Origin: Pontiellaceae bacterium B1224
GTDB taxonomy: Bacteria > Verrucomicrobiota > Kiritimatiellia > Kiritimatiellales > Pontiellaceae
Direction of reading: 5' to 3'
NCBI GenBank assembly: GCA_029432815.1
Contig: JAROBA010000009.1
Location: forward strand, 1 to 64,000
DNA: 64,000 nucleotides
The notes beneath the pieces were generated by a model, which saw only the letters and a program-made list of their open reading frames with translations, did not search any database and was not told the DNA's origin. Each line of letters begins with the position of its first letter. The stretch's first letter is position 1. Below, in pieces: positions 1-8,462 of this stretch. A program made the position numbers and the translations under genes.

Positions 1-26
1 ATTTCCGAACCGACGGGTTCGGAAAT
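1..26 (-). terminator. Strong hairpin past the first secreted-protein gene
   Basis: A perfect inverted repeat: 11-base arms at 1-11 and 16-26 around the four-base loop GACG. It lies downstream of the minus-strand gene ending at 72. No U-tract can be seen because the window ends here, so a terminator role is inferred from position and stem strength. Confidence 0.5.
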
Positions 27-44
27 GGCCCCCTGCTGAGGAGC

Positions 45-64
45 TGCTGCGGTTACCCGCAGCA
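45..64 (-). terminator. Second hairpin directly after the stop codon
   Basis: Perfect 8-base arms TGCTGCGG and CCGCAGCA with loop TTAC, eight bases past the stop of the gene ending at 72. There is no U-run. It may act with the hairpin at 1-26 as a tandem terminator or protect the mRNA 3' end. Confidence 0.4.
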
Positions 65-71
65 ATGAGAG

Positions 72-2342
72 TTATTGTACACCCACCTCGATAAACAGGG
101 TTGATGTATTCGGCAGGCTCGAAGTCACCGACGTTTCATCACCTATCGCACCCGGGATACCGGAAGCGACCACTCCAGCGTTCGGGTAGGCCAGGCTGGC
201 ATTGGTGATGATGCTGTAGCTCTTTCCCTCAACAGACTGCCAACTGACGATGTAGTCCGCACCAACGCTGACAAGAGAAGAGATCTTCAATACCGAATTT
301 CCATCGGTCGGATCGGTGCCGGCGACGTACTCTTCCCATGCCAGCAGGCCGTCGCCGTCCGTATCCGACAGGGCCGCCGCATCCCAATCGGGGAAATCGC
401 CCGGCACGTCATAATAACCGTCCAGCCAGAGAATCGGCGTACCGTTGGTTGTGTTCCCCGCATTTGCATAAACACGCAGGGTGTCATTGGTCGTGTCGCT
501 ATCGGTATCCACCATGGCAAAGCTCCAAATATCGGCATTCACATTGGTGCTCAGCATAAGCCCGTTATCGATAATCTCGCCGCCAACTTTCATGACGTCG
601 AACATGCCATAATTGGTGACTCCGGCCGACCAGGCAATTTCAAGAATCGAGTTGGATTCAAAAGTAGCGGTTGCATTGTTGGCGGCCCACCCCTCGATGG
701 TGATCGGAGTCAGCCCGCCTTCGTCAATTGCAACCGAAAGCGTACTACCGGAATTCTGAATCCACTTTCCGCTATTGTTTGTGTCTTTGGTACCAAAGCC
801 GATTCGCGTCGCACCCGAACCTTCCACATGGAACCGGCCCGTACCGTCACCATGCCCGAGCAGGGCACCGAAACGGAAGTTGATGTCGCCCCCCGAGACA
901 TTCATCTCGCCATACGCACCGTTTTGACCAAGCGACAAACTTAGTCCACCGTCTGTACCAACGGTCATGCCGCGGGCTGCAGTTAAAGTACCTCCAGACA
1001 TGTTAATGGTTCCGGTGTTACTGGATTGAGACATGCCTACACGGAATGATTCTCCTTCCAGTGATCCCCCGTTCATATTCAAGGTGCCGTGTCCACGAAC
1101 CCCCTCACCCAGCTTGATCTGGTTATTTATTGCATTAAAATCGAGCTCTCCGCTGTTGAAATTCAACAGGCCTGTACGGGCATAGCCGATGGTGAGCTTA
1201 CTCTGATTTTTCGCCGTCCCTCCGGCATAGGTCGCTTCATAAACCGGGCCCTCAACCGGATTGGCCCCGTTATGACCGATAAAAACGGTATCGCTTTCAT
1301 AGAGGCCCCAGGTCGCCGGCTGATATCCGCTGGCACCGTTTGTGACCCAGTTTGCAGCAACCGTCATGTCGGTATTCGTGGCATCACTGGACCAGTAAAT
1401 GGTACGCGGTCCGGTCGGTGGTACAGGCGGAGGTTCAGAACCGACACCATAGGTAACCTGCAGTGCATTGCTGGTCACCTCAAAACTCCAGACATTGATA
1501 TCCACATTCGTAGCAAACTGCAGACCGTAGTCCGTTACAGTTCCTTCCCAGGTCATAATGGTCCAGGTATTGGATTCTGCATAACCGGCGTCAAGGAAGC
1601 CGACATCCAGCAATGAAGCCGGGTTGAAGGTCACATTGGCATTACCGCCATCGTCAAAATCATCGACAACGATGGTCGTAATTCCGTTGCTGGAAATCAG
1701 CACCTCCAGCGTGCCGCCGGCATTCTGTTGCCAATACGCCGAGCCGTTGGCTTGGCTTCCAATACCGATCGAGGTCGCACCGGCACCATGGACCGCAAAA
1801 GTTCCGGTTCCGTTGATCAGCACATGGTTTATGGTCTCCAAAGTACCACCGGAAATCTCCAGTCGCCCCGATCCGGTGGCGGCACCAACCTGCAGGTAAC
1901 CATCCTGATTCGAAAGCAGTCCGCCGCTGAGGTTGTAGGTTCCGGTTCCGCCGAAACCGATCGCCAGGTCCTGAGCCACCTCGTTCGTTCCGCCGCTTTG
2001 GTTGATAATGCCGGTATTTCCACTGTAGCCGATTCGGTTATCTCCACCGACACGAGCAGACCGAAGAAATCCACCCGTAATCTCAAGCTCACCGGAAGGA
2101 CCGTTAATACCCAGGCGTAAATCTTTAATCGTCAGGCTCATGCCATCACTCAGAATAGCACGATCGGCTCCAGCCAGATCCAGATTAAGGAACGCATCGA
2201 CGGGCGTTGCATCCCAGTTTCCTACATTCGTCATGACGTTATCGCCCAACGCGTTATTCCAGTTTGCTCCATAAGCCGAAACAACTCCGAGCAGGATGGC
2301 CGAACACAGCGCGAAACCTGTTATTGCAGTTCCATTATTCAT
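72..2342 (-). CDS. Secreted beta-strand-repeat surface protein
   Basis: A 756-residue exported protein with no recognisable enzyme domain. Residues 1-26 are a signal peptide with a hydrophobic core (FALCSAILLGVVSA). Two similar halves (about 27-300 and 312-620), joined by the proline linker PPPVPPTGP, are made of short Gly/Ser-rich strands such as NLSGGLL, EISGGTL and NMNGGSLEG, as in autotransporter-associated beta-strand proteins. Near residues 660-680 is an acidic calcium-type loop (DTDGDGLLAWEEYVAGTDP). The last 70 residues resemble the C-terminal module shared with other secreted proteins here (ending FIEV where others have FYR). There is no PEP-CTERM anchor. The ATG start has AGGAG upstream. 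It is a paralogue of the next gene: both start with nearly the same signal peptide (TAITG). Function unknown; a surface or matrix role is inferred. Confidence 0.85.
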   Translation of the reverse strand: MNNGTAITGFALCSAILLGVVSAYGANWNNALGDNVMTNVGNWDATPVDAFLNLDLAGADRAILSDGMSLTIKDLRLGINGPSGELEITGGFLRSARVGGDNRIGYSGNTGIINQSGGTNEVAQDLAIGFGGTGTYNLSGGLLSNQDGYLQVGAATGSGRLEISGGTLETINHVLINGTGTFAVHGAGATSIGIGSQANGSAYWQQNAGGTLEVLISSNGITTIVVDDFDDGGNANVTFNPASLLDVGFLDAGYAESNTWTIMTWEGTVTDYGLQFATNVDINVWSFEVTSNALQVTYGVGSEPPPVPPTGPRTIYWSSDATNTDMTVAANWVTNGASGYQPATWGLYESDTVFIGHNGANPVEGPVYEATYAGGTAKNQSKLTIGYARTGLLNFNSGELDFNAINNQIKLGEGVRGHGTLNMNGGSLEGESFRVGMSQSSNTGTINMSGGTLTAARGMTVGTDGGLSLSLGQNGAYGEMNVSGGDINFRFGALLGHGDGTGRFHVEGSGATRIGFGTKDTNNSGKWIQNSGSTLSVAIDEGGLTPITIEGWAANNATATFESNSILEIAWSAGVTNYGMFDVMKVGGEIIDNGLMLSTNVNADIWSFAMVDTDSDTTNDTLRVYANAGNTTNGTPILWLDGYYDVPGDFPDWDAAALSDTDGDGLLAWEEYVAGTDPTDGNSVLKISSLVSVGADYIVSWQSVEGKSYSIITNASLAYPNAGVVASGIPGAIGDETSVTSSLPNTSTLFIEVGVQ

Positions 2343-2424
2343 CTCTCTTCTCCTGTTATAATAATTTGACCCATACGCCTGACCGGGCAGTTGACCTGCT
2401 GTCCGAGACAGGGTTAATAAATGT

Positions 2425-3396
2425 CTAGATCATGAATCGTCGACGGATGAACAGAACGGTTCCGCCAAAGGCTGCAACTAAACCTAAAGTAGCCGGTTCC
2501 GGAATGGCGGTTACCGTGAGTTGTTTGTTCGCTTCATCCACATTGAAGCTCCATACATCGGTATCGACACTAGGATCAAACGCCAGATTGTTGGCCAACA
2601 CCTCCCCGTCCCATTCCATTACGACAAATGTTCCGAGGTTCTCGGCACCCGCAAAGTCAACATTGAGGTAGGAAGCCGTATCGAACGTCACGTCGCCATC
2701 CACGCCGACAACCTCAATCTTGGTGACGCCAGTTGCAGTGCCATCAATCAGGATATCCAGCAGACCACCCGTATTCTGGCCCCAGGTTCCGTTTCCGGAA
2801 GCCGAACCACCGATTTGGATAGAACTTGCGCCGGTGCCTTCAACCCTGAATGTGCCGCTATCCCGCATTCTGGCATTAGCAGCGGTTAAGAGCGTGCCGC
2901 CGGAAATCGTTATAATTGAACTTGCACCGTCGACGACGAAATTTTCCCGCTGATTGTCCAGCGTACCGCCACTGAGGTTGTAGATGCCAGTACCATCAAA
3001 ACCGATGACCATCGTATGGTTTACCTCGAACAGACCACCGCTCTGGTTGACGATTCCGGTTCTACCGGCATATCCAATGCGGCAGTCACCGGTAGTACGT
3101 TGAGCCCGCAGGACCCCGCCAGCAATCTCAATTTCACCTGTAAGATCAGCAGCGCTCATCCCCACGCGAACATCATTCACTGTCAGGCTCATTCCATCGC
3201 TCAAAATGGCGCGATCCGTACCACTTAAATTAAAATCGAGATATGATGACGAGGACAGATCTTCCGCCCAGTTTCCATTATTCGTCATGACATTATCGCC
3301 AAGATTGTTGTTCCATACTATAGCCTGCGCCGAAACGGCTCCGAGCAGCATGGCTGCACACCATGTTATGCCTGTTATTGCAGTTCTGTTTTTCAT
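2425..3396 (-). CDS. PEP-CTERM secreted beta-strand-repeat protein
   Basis: A 323-residue exported protein: signal peptide (1-25), Gly/Ser-rich strand repeats (NLSGGTL, TISGGTL, GTFRVEGTGASSIQIGG), and a C-terminal sorting signal with PEPATLG, a hydrophobic helix (LVAAFGGTVLFI) and the basic tail RRRFMI. PEP-CTERM proteins are known to be processed by an exosortase and delivered to the cell surface; no exosortase lies in this window. It aligns with the first half of the gene at 72-2342 and with the truncated copy at 40278-40685. SD GGAAATGAG precedes the ATG. It diverges from the LacI-type gene and has a palindrome 25 bases upstream, so it may be a target of that regulator. Confidence 0.88.
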   Translation of the reverse strand: MKNRTAITGITWCAAMLLGAVSAQAIVWNNNLGDNVMTNNGNWAEDLSSSSYLDFNLSGTDRAILSDGMSLTVNDVRVGMSAADLTGEIEIAGGVLRAQRTTGDCRIGYAGRTGIVNQSGGLFEVNHTMVIGFDGTGIYNLSGGTLDNQRENFVVDGASSIITISGGTLLTAANARMRDSGTFRVEGTGASSIQIGGSASGNGTWGQNTGGLLDILIDGTATGVTKIEVVGVDGDVTFDTASYLNVDFAGAENLGTFVVMEWDGEVLANNLAFDPSVDTDVWSFNVDEANKQLTVTAIPEPATLGLVAAFGGTVLFIRRRFMI

Positions 3397-3420
3397 CTCA
3401 TTTCCTTTTTTATTTTCCCT

Positions 3421-3438
3421 AAATGCATCGCGGCATTT
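3421..3438. promoter_or_regulatory. Candidate LacI-family operator
   Basis: The 18-base near-palindrome AAATGCATCGCGGCATTT has 7 of 9 symmetric base pairs and a central CG, the usual architecture of LacI/PurR operators. It lies between the divergent PEP-CTERM gene (start 3396) and the LacI-type gene (start 3586), close enough to the former to block its promoter. The match to LacI-type sites is by form only. Confidence 0.4.
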
Positions 3439-3449
3439 ACTAATCGAAT

Positions 3450-3484
3450 AAGGCGTTTTTCATATGCATGAAAGACGACGCCTT
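3450..3484. repeat. Imperfect inverted repeat in the divergent promoter region
   Basis: Outer arms AAGGCGT (3450-3456) and ACGCCTT (3478-3484) and inner arms TTTCAT (3458-3463) and ATGAAA (3468-3473) surround ATGC. It could be a second regulator site or an mRNA hairpin for one of the divergent genes. Confidence 0.4.
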
Positions 3485-3585
3485 TCCGAATTAAGGAACA
3501 GAATACGCTTGCCGAATCGACCCACCAGCGCGTATTAACTTTAACAATACAAATAAGGGATTTTACAAAATAGAGAGGGAGTTTC

Positions 3586-4647
3586 ATGAACAAAAATAGA
3601 GAAAGCGGGGCGGAACGACGTGTCACACAGTCTGATATTGCAAAAGCTCTAGGCGTCTCCATAATGACGGTATCCATGGCGTTGCGGAATAAGTCCACCG
3701 TGTCCAAACAAACGCGCGAGCGGGTGCAGCAGAAGGCCGAAGAACTTAGCTACCGCCCCGACCCACAGCTCTCCGCACTGAACCGATATCGAACGAACTC
3801 CGGCGGGCAACCGGTTCACTCCGCTCTGGCCTGGATCAACACATGGGATCCTCCCGAACGGCTGCGGCAGCAAAAAGAGTTTGATCTCTACTGGCAGGGC
3901 GCTTCAGACAATGCAAAGCGAATGGGTTATCACCTCGAAACATTCAATCTCACCGACCTCCCGGTACGGCGACTGAAAACCATCTTTCGCGCCCGAAATA
4001 TCCAGGGCATCCTGCTCCCCCCCCTTGGCAATCCCACAACGCTCCTGCACACATTCAGCTGGAACGATTTTGCCGTCGTACGCTTCGGGCAGGCAATCCC
4101 GGAACCCGAGGCGCATTTTGTAAACAGCTCCCAATTGGAAAATGCTATGCTGGCCTTCGACAACATGCGCCGTCTAGGTTATCAGCGGATCGGATGCGTG
4201 TGTCAGTATTCGCGGATGCGGTTTTTTGGAAGCGGCTTTATCTGGGCCCAGCGGGAACTGCCGCCCAACCAGCAAATCCCCCTGCTCACTAAGAATCCAG
4301 CTCACACTTTTGAGCAGAAGCAGAAGCAACTTGCCGAGTGGATCCAGCAAAACCAACCGGATGCCATCCTGACCGATGGAACCGCTGGCCTGCACATGCT
4401 CAATAACCTAGGTTACCGGATTCCAGAGGATATCGCTCTAGCAACCACCAGTGTGCACGACACCGAAATTGATGCGGGGATCGACCAACAGCCCTACGAA
4501 ATCGGCTGGGCCGCCACCCGTATGCTGACCTCCCTGATCGACGAGCAAGCCTACGGCCTCCCGAACTACCGTACAGAACTCCTCATCAAAGGCTCCTGGG
4601 TCGACGGCTCCATGCTACCTGACCGCACCCTGCCTGCAACCTTGTAG
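3586..4647 (+). CDS. LacI-family transcriptional regulator
   Basis: A 353-residue DNA-binding regulator. The N-terminal HTH (about 13-60) has the LacI signature VTQSDIAKALGVSIMTVSMALRN followed by the hinge region (KAEELSYRPDPQLSAL). The rest is a periplasmic-binding-protein-like effector domain (about 70-340; GILLPPL, YQRIGCV, PDAILTDGTAGLHML). Such proteins usually repress or activate sugar-use genes on binding a sugar or sugar phosphate. SD GAGGGAG precedes the ATG. It is divergent from the PEP-CTERM gene and next to the sulfatase/GH172 cluster, so either may be its target. The ligand cannot be read from the sequence. Confidence 0.93.
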   Translation: MNKNRESGAERRVTQSDIAKALGVSIMTVSMALRNKSTVSKQTRERVQQKAEELSYRPDPQLSALNRYRTNSGGQPVHSALAWINTWDPPERLRQQKEFDLYWQGASDNAKRMGYHLETFNLTDLPVRRLKTIFRARNIQGILLPPLGNPTTLLHTFSWNDFAVVRFGQAIPEPEAHFVNSSQLENAMLAFDNMRRLGYQRIGCVCQYSRMRFFGSGFIWAQRELPPNQQIPLLTKNPAHTFEQKQKQLAEWIQQNQPDAILTDGTAGLHMLNNLGYRIPEDIALATTSVHDTEIDAGIDQQPYEIGWAATRMLTSLIDEQAYGLPNYRTELLIKGSWVDGSMLPDRTLPATL

Positions 4648-4747
4648 CGCGACGAACAGGTGCATACCGCGTCATGCGTGCGTTCCAATGATTTGAAGGT
4701 TTTCGTCCGAAATTTGTTATCTCGAATTACGCAGTACGGAACACACA

Positions 4748-6127
4748 TCACTCAGGACGGATCCCGGCCTTGACTGCTTCCAATTTCTTTTTCAGCTGGT
4801 CCGTTTTTTCGGGATACTGTTTCGCCAGGTTGTTCCGTTCGCCAATATCTTCAGCCAGATTGAAAAGCTGTTCCCCCTTTTTAGCCTTCACATATTTCCA
4901 GTCGCCGACGCGAATCGCCTGTCCCCGATAGAGGAACCATTCCCGCTCCGGAGCTTGTGTAAAATCACCTGCCAGGATGGATTGGATGTCCACGCCGTCG
5001 AGCGGACGGTCTGCCGGAACATCAACATCCGCCATCGCCGCAAACGTCGGCAGCAGATCCAGCGTGGAGGTCTGCAGCTCACAAACGGTTCCCGGCGGAA
5101 CCGTGCCCGGCTGCCAGGCAATACAGGGCACGCGACAACCGCCTTCATAGGCACTGAACTTTCCATCGCGAAGCGGACCGGAATTCCCGGCATCTTCTTT
5201 CTTACTGAGCCACGGGCCGTTGTCGGAGGCAAAAATGACCAGTGTATTTTTATCCAGTCCGTTTTTCTTCAGTGTTTCCAGAATCTGCCCCACCGACCCA
5301 TCGAGCTCCTCCATCACATCGCCGAACAGACCGCGCTCCGTCTTTCCGGCAAAAGCTTCCGAAGCAAACAGCGGTGTATGCGGCATCGCGTACGCCAGAT
5401 AGAGAAAAAACGGTTTGTCTTTATTCTCCACGATAAACGTCTGCGCCTTTTCCGTGTAGCGCTTCGTAAGCGTCGACTGGTCCACCGGCCACTCGATCAC
5501 TTCAGCATCCAGCATGAGCGGGGCTTTATCCCGATATACTTTTTTCTTCGCGCCGGCGGCATCCAGATAGTTGGTGCGGCTCATACCTTCGTTGAACACG
5601 ACGTTTTCCGCCAGCGGCGTTCCGGGATCCTGCCACATGTCGTTGCTGTACGGGATTCCATAATAGAGATCGAACCCCTGCGCGTTCGGATGGAACTCCG
5701 GCCGATGCCCCAGATGCCATTTACCGATGAGAGCGGTTTGATAGTCCTTCGTTTTGAGCAGCTCGGCGATCGTACTTTCATCCGACGGCATGCCGTCCTT
5801 ACTGTGGGGCCAATAGACGCCCCCATCCTGCCCCCACCGCTGGGCGAACCGACCCGTCATCAGGCCGGCGCGTGAGGCCGTGCAAATGGAACTGGAGGCC
5901 GAGAAATCGGTAAAACGCATGCCCTCCTGCGCCATGCGGTCCAGCGCCGGCGTTTCATATCCCTGCGCGCCATAACACCCGAGATCGCCATAGCCCAAAT
6001 CATCGGCATAAATGATCACCAAATTGGGTTGTCCCTTCGAATCAGCGAACGGTGTCAACGGGTGGGCGGTCAGCAGTAGCAACAGCATCAATTGGAACGG
6101 CTTTATCAATTTTTGTCTCGTAGGCAT
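4748..6127 (-). CDS. Secreted sulfatase with CTASR active-site motif
   Basis: A type I (formylglycine-dependent) sulfatase of 459 residues. I place the start at 6127, not the longer frame to 6268, because a signal peptide (LIKPFQLMLLLLLTAHPLTPFA) begins there and AAGGAG lies 8 bases upstream. The N-terminal metal site DDLGYGDLGCYG (about 42-53) and the modified-Cys motif ICTASRAG (Cys about 82) are clear, followed by GKWHLGHRPEF, PHTPLF and FASDNGPW of the alkaline-phosphatase fold. It would remove sulfate esters from a carbohydrate in the periplasm. The motif has Ala where most Cys-type enzymes have Pro. The 208-base gap to the upstream GH172 gene could hold its own promoter; none is convincing. 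Confidence 0.95.
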   Translation of the reverse strand: MPTRQKLIKPFQLMLLLLLTAHPLTPFADSKGQPNLVIIYADDLGYGDLGCYGAQGYETPALDRMAQEGMRFTDFSASSSICTASRAGLMTGRFAQRWGQDGGVYWPHSKDGMPSDESTIAELLKTKDYQTALIGKWHLGHRPEFHPNAQGFDLYYGIPYSNDMWQDPGTPLAENVVFNEGMSRTNYLDAAGAKKKVYRDKAPLMLDAEVIEWPVDQSTLTKRYTEKAQTFIVENKDKPFFLYLAYAMPHTPLFASEAFAGKTERGLFGDVMEELDGSVGQILETLKKNGLDKNTLVIFASDNGPWLSKKEDAGNSGPLRDGKFSAYEGGCRVPCIAWQPGTVPPGTVCELQTSTLDLLPTFAAMADVDVPADRPLDGVDIQSILAGDFTQAPEREWFLYRGQAIRVGDWKYVKAKKGEQLFNLAEDIGERNNLAKQYPEKTDQLKKKLEAVKAGIRPE

Positions 6128-6335
6128 CCGGCACTCCTTATTCGTTAAAATAGGAAGCAGACTACCTTGTTTCAGACGATCTGTCATGTCCACAGTTCGA
6201 TTGATATAGGACGTCCAGACATTGAAACCTTTTTTTAACGAACGGTAAAAGGAAGCTAAAATGGACACCGGAAAATATGAATGATCGATCCCCCATTAGT
6301 ATGACTGACGGGAGACTCTCTCGCTCGAACTGCGT

Positions 6336-8432
6336 TTAATTCAGCGTTACGCAATCCACACCAAACAAGGCCCCTTTACTCTTGGGATTTTTTCCAACCA
6401 CTTCAATACGCAGAACATGTGCACCGTCCACCGGATCAAATTTTCCCAATGCAATGGGGCCGGCCGAGACCGGCTTCCCGGCATACAGATCGACCGCTTC
6501 ACCCACCGGCTTTCCATCCACCGAGAACTGAACGATTCCATAATCCGCTCCCTTCGTCGCAAAAACAAGCAGCGTTTCAGGTACGGGACTGGCTGCAGGA
6601 ACTCGGAATTCCACCACATCGCCAACAACCAGTCCTTTAAACAAGACGTGATCATTTTCATTCCAGGTTCCTTTATAGCTCTTCAGATTCTGCGGCTTCG
6701 GAATCATGCCCTTTGGTTGGGAAATAATTTTCATTTCTTCAAACTCCACCGCGCCCTCGAACTCCGAAATGTCTGCCGTTCCCGGCCCATCGACTCCGCT
6801 CAGGGCAGGTAGCGGCGGAATGGCCAAGGCCTCTTCCGGGTCGGGCTTACGGTTGGAAGTGGTTCCGGCATCGCCATACCAATACATGCCCACGCCATAG
6901 CCCATATCGCATTCCGTCCACGACCAGACTTCCATATCGAGTTGAAGCGAAGATCCAAAGGGCATCGTATCCAATGAACGCGTGCGCGTTTCCGTACTGA
7001 AGCCCTGTGTGTTCCGCTCCTTTGCATCGGTCTTACGGTTCAGCTTATTGTATTTATAACAGAACGGCTGCGCGTGGAACGGGTGTTCATAAAAGTCCGT
7101 ACTGCGCCCGCCCCAGGAATAGGCATAATAATCTTCCGTGCCGGTTCCAAAGATGGACGGGAAGTCCTCACCGTCAACCCAGATTTTTTCGTCCCCTTCA
7201 CCCCACCACTTTTCAACCGGGTTCATGATCGTCAGGGTATCTCCCACATAAACGCCGCGCCCCTGCAACGTAACATAATTCCAGTCCGACATCGGCCGAG
7301 TCGAAACCGGATACTGCCCACGCCATGCCGCATTGAAATACATCGAACGATCATCCCACTTCCACGGCTCTGTGGTTGCTTCCAGTAAAACATCGACGGG
7401 CTGATCGCCCAGATTCACAACGGATATGCTACCCGAATTTTTATACGGCATCACCCAGCGGCAGCGCATCGTTCCGTCTTCCTCCACCGTACGATACCAA
7501 CCCTGAAACGGATTCAACCCAATCCCGCAACCGAAGAAATCGCCAATCGGACACCAAACGGTTTCCTGCCCGTCAAACTCCATTTTAAGCACGACCGAAC
7601 GGGTAACCGTTGGATCATCATAGCTTTCCAGTTTGACGAGCAGTTCACGAATTGCAGCAGCTTCGCCAGACGGAAGCTTCAGCTTTTCTTCCTGATTCGG
7701 CTGAAGGGTTTTCTTCAGTGCAAGCGGGCTTTCAAACTCCGGCAACTGCGGATTCAGCAGGCGTTGCCCGACCTTCTCAGTCAACGATTTAGCCTTTTCA
7801 AAATCAGCCTTCGTGAAGGTTTTAACCGGAGTGCCCTCGGCATATTCCCGATAGGTGAACTGATAAAAAAACGGCCGTCCGGTTACGGTTACCTTACAGC
7901 TCTTTGCATACGGAATCGGAAAAAACGAGACGGCGGAACGGAGCGACTGATGCGCCAGCGGATATGGAATCAGTCCCGTTCCATCCAGCAGCCCGAGCAT
8001 ATTTCCCTCCAGTACCGGTTCTTTTGATCCGTCCAGATAGATTCGAATCTCAATATCGGTATCGGGTTTGTCCGGTTTCATAAACGGCATCCAGGTGCGA
8101 ACAATCGCCCCCGGACCTTCATGATCCATCAGCACCCATTCCTTCTGCCCATTGTTCTCCTCGATGCGGACAAAGTTATGATCCTTATCATTGCTGTTAA
8201 AGTCGTGATTCGTGAACCAGCCCTTAGGCTCATCCGGGGTCACGGACGCCCGGTTATAACTACTCTCTTGCTTCAGCCGGAAATCCGTATTCGGGAACCG
8301 CGCCACCGAATCGCGGTCGACCATTTCGTTTAACAACGATTCGATAGATACGGGTTCCCGTGCTTCAGCGACAAGAACAGACAAAAGCGCCCCTGCGCAT
8401 AACAGACCAATGGTTTTCAATCGTTTATTCAT
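6336..8432 (-). CDS. Secreted DUF2961 / GH172-type protein
   Basis: A 698-residue exported protein. A signal peptide (1-24, ends VAEA) is followed by a long DUF2961 domain with the family blocks SSYNRAS, GWFTNHDFN, VLMDHEGPGAIVRTW, FYLDG-like IRIYLDGSKEPVLEGN, WCPIGDFFGCGIGLNPF and FGTGTEDYYAYSWGG. DUF2961 corresponds to glycoside hydrolase family 172, with known members acting on fructofuranosyl and arabinofuranosyl linkages; the substrate here is unknown. Residues after about 590 form a beta-sandwich-like extension (PVDGAHVLRIEVVGKNP). It sits 30 bases after the upstream sulfatase in the same operon. The start has AAGGAA upstream. Confidence 0.93.
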   Translation of the reverse strand: MNKRLKTIGLLCAGALLSVLVAEAREPVSIESLLNEMVDRDSVARFPNTDFRLKQESSYNRASVTPDEPKGWFTNHDFNSNDKDHNFVRIEENNGQKEWVLMDHEGPGAIVRTWMPFMKPDKPDTDIEIRIYLDGSKEPVLEGNMLGLLDGTGLIPYPLAHQSLRSAVSFFPIPYAKSCKVTVTGRPFFYQFTYREYAEGTPVKTFTKADFEKAKSLTEKVGQRLLNPQLPEFESPLALKKTLQPNQEEKLKLPSGEAAAIRELLVKLESYDDPTVTRSVVLKMEFDGQETVWCPIGDFFGCGIGLNPFQGWYRTVEEDGTMRCRWVMPYKNSGSISVVNLGDQPVDVLLEATTEPWKWDDRSMYFNAAWRGQYPVSTRPMSDWNYVTLQGRGVYVGDTLTIMNPVEKWWGEGDEKIWVDGEDFPSIFGTGTEDYYAYSWGGRSTDFYEHPFHAQPFCYKYNKLNRKTDAKERNTQGFSTETRTRSLDTMPFGSSLQLDMEVWSWTECDMGYGVGMYWYGDAGTTSNRKPDPEEALAIPPLPALSGVDGPGTADISEFEGAVEFEEMKIISQPKGMIPKPQNLKSYKGTWNENDHVLFKGLVVGDVVEFRVPAASPVPETLLVFATKGADYGIVQFSVDGKPVGEAVDLYAGKPVSAGPIALGKFDPVDGAHVLRIEVVGKNPKSKGALFGVDCVTLN

Positions 8433-8462
8433 AGTTTGTATTTCCTTAGAAATTATTCCGGT

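Noticed and set aside
6185-6265. TGTCCA-like words upstream of the sulfatase at 6127
   Set aside because: The spacing differs from the two rhamnose blocks and the rest of the pattern is absent.
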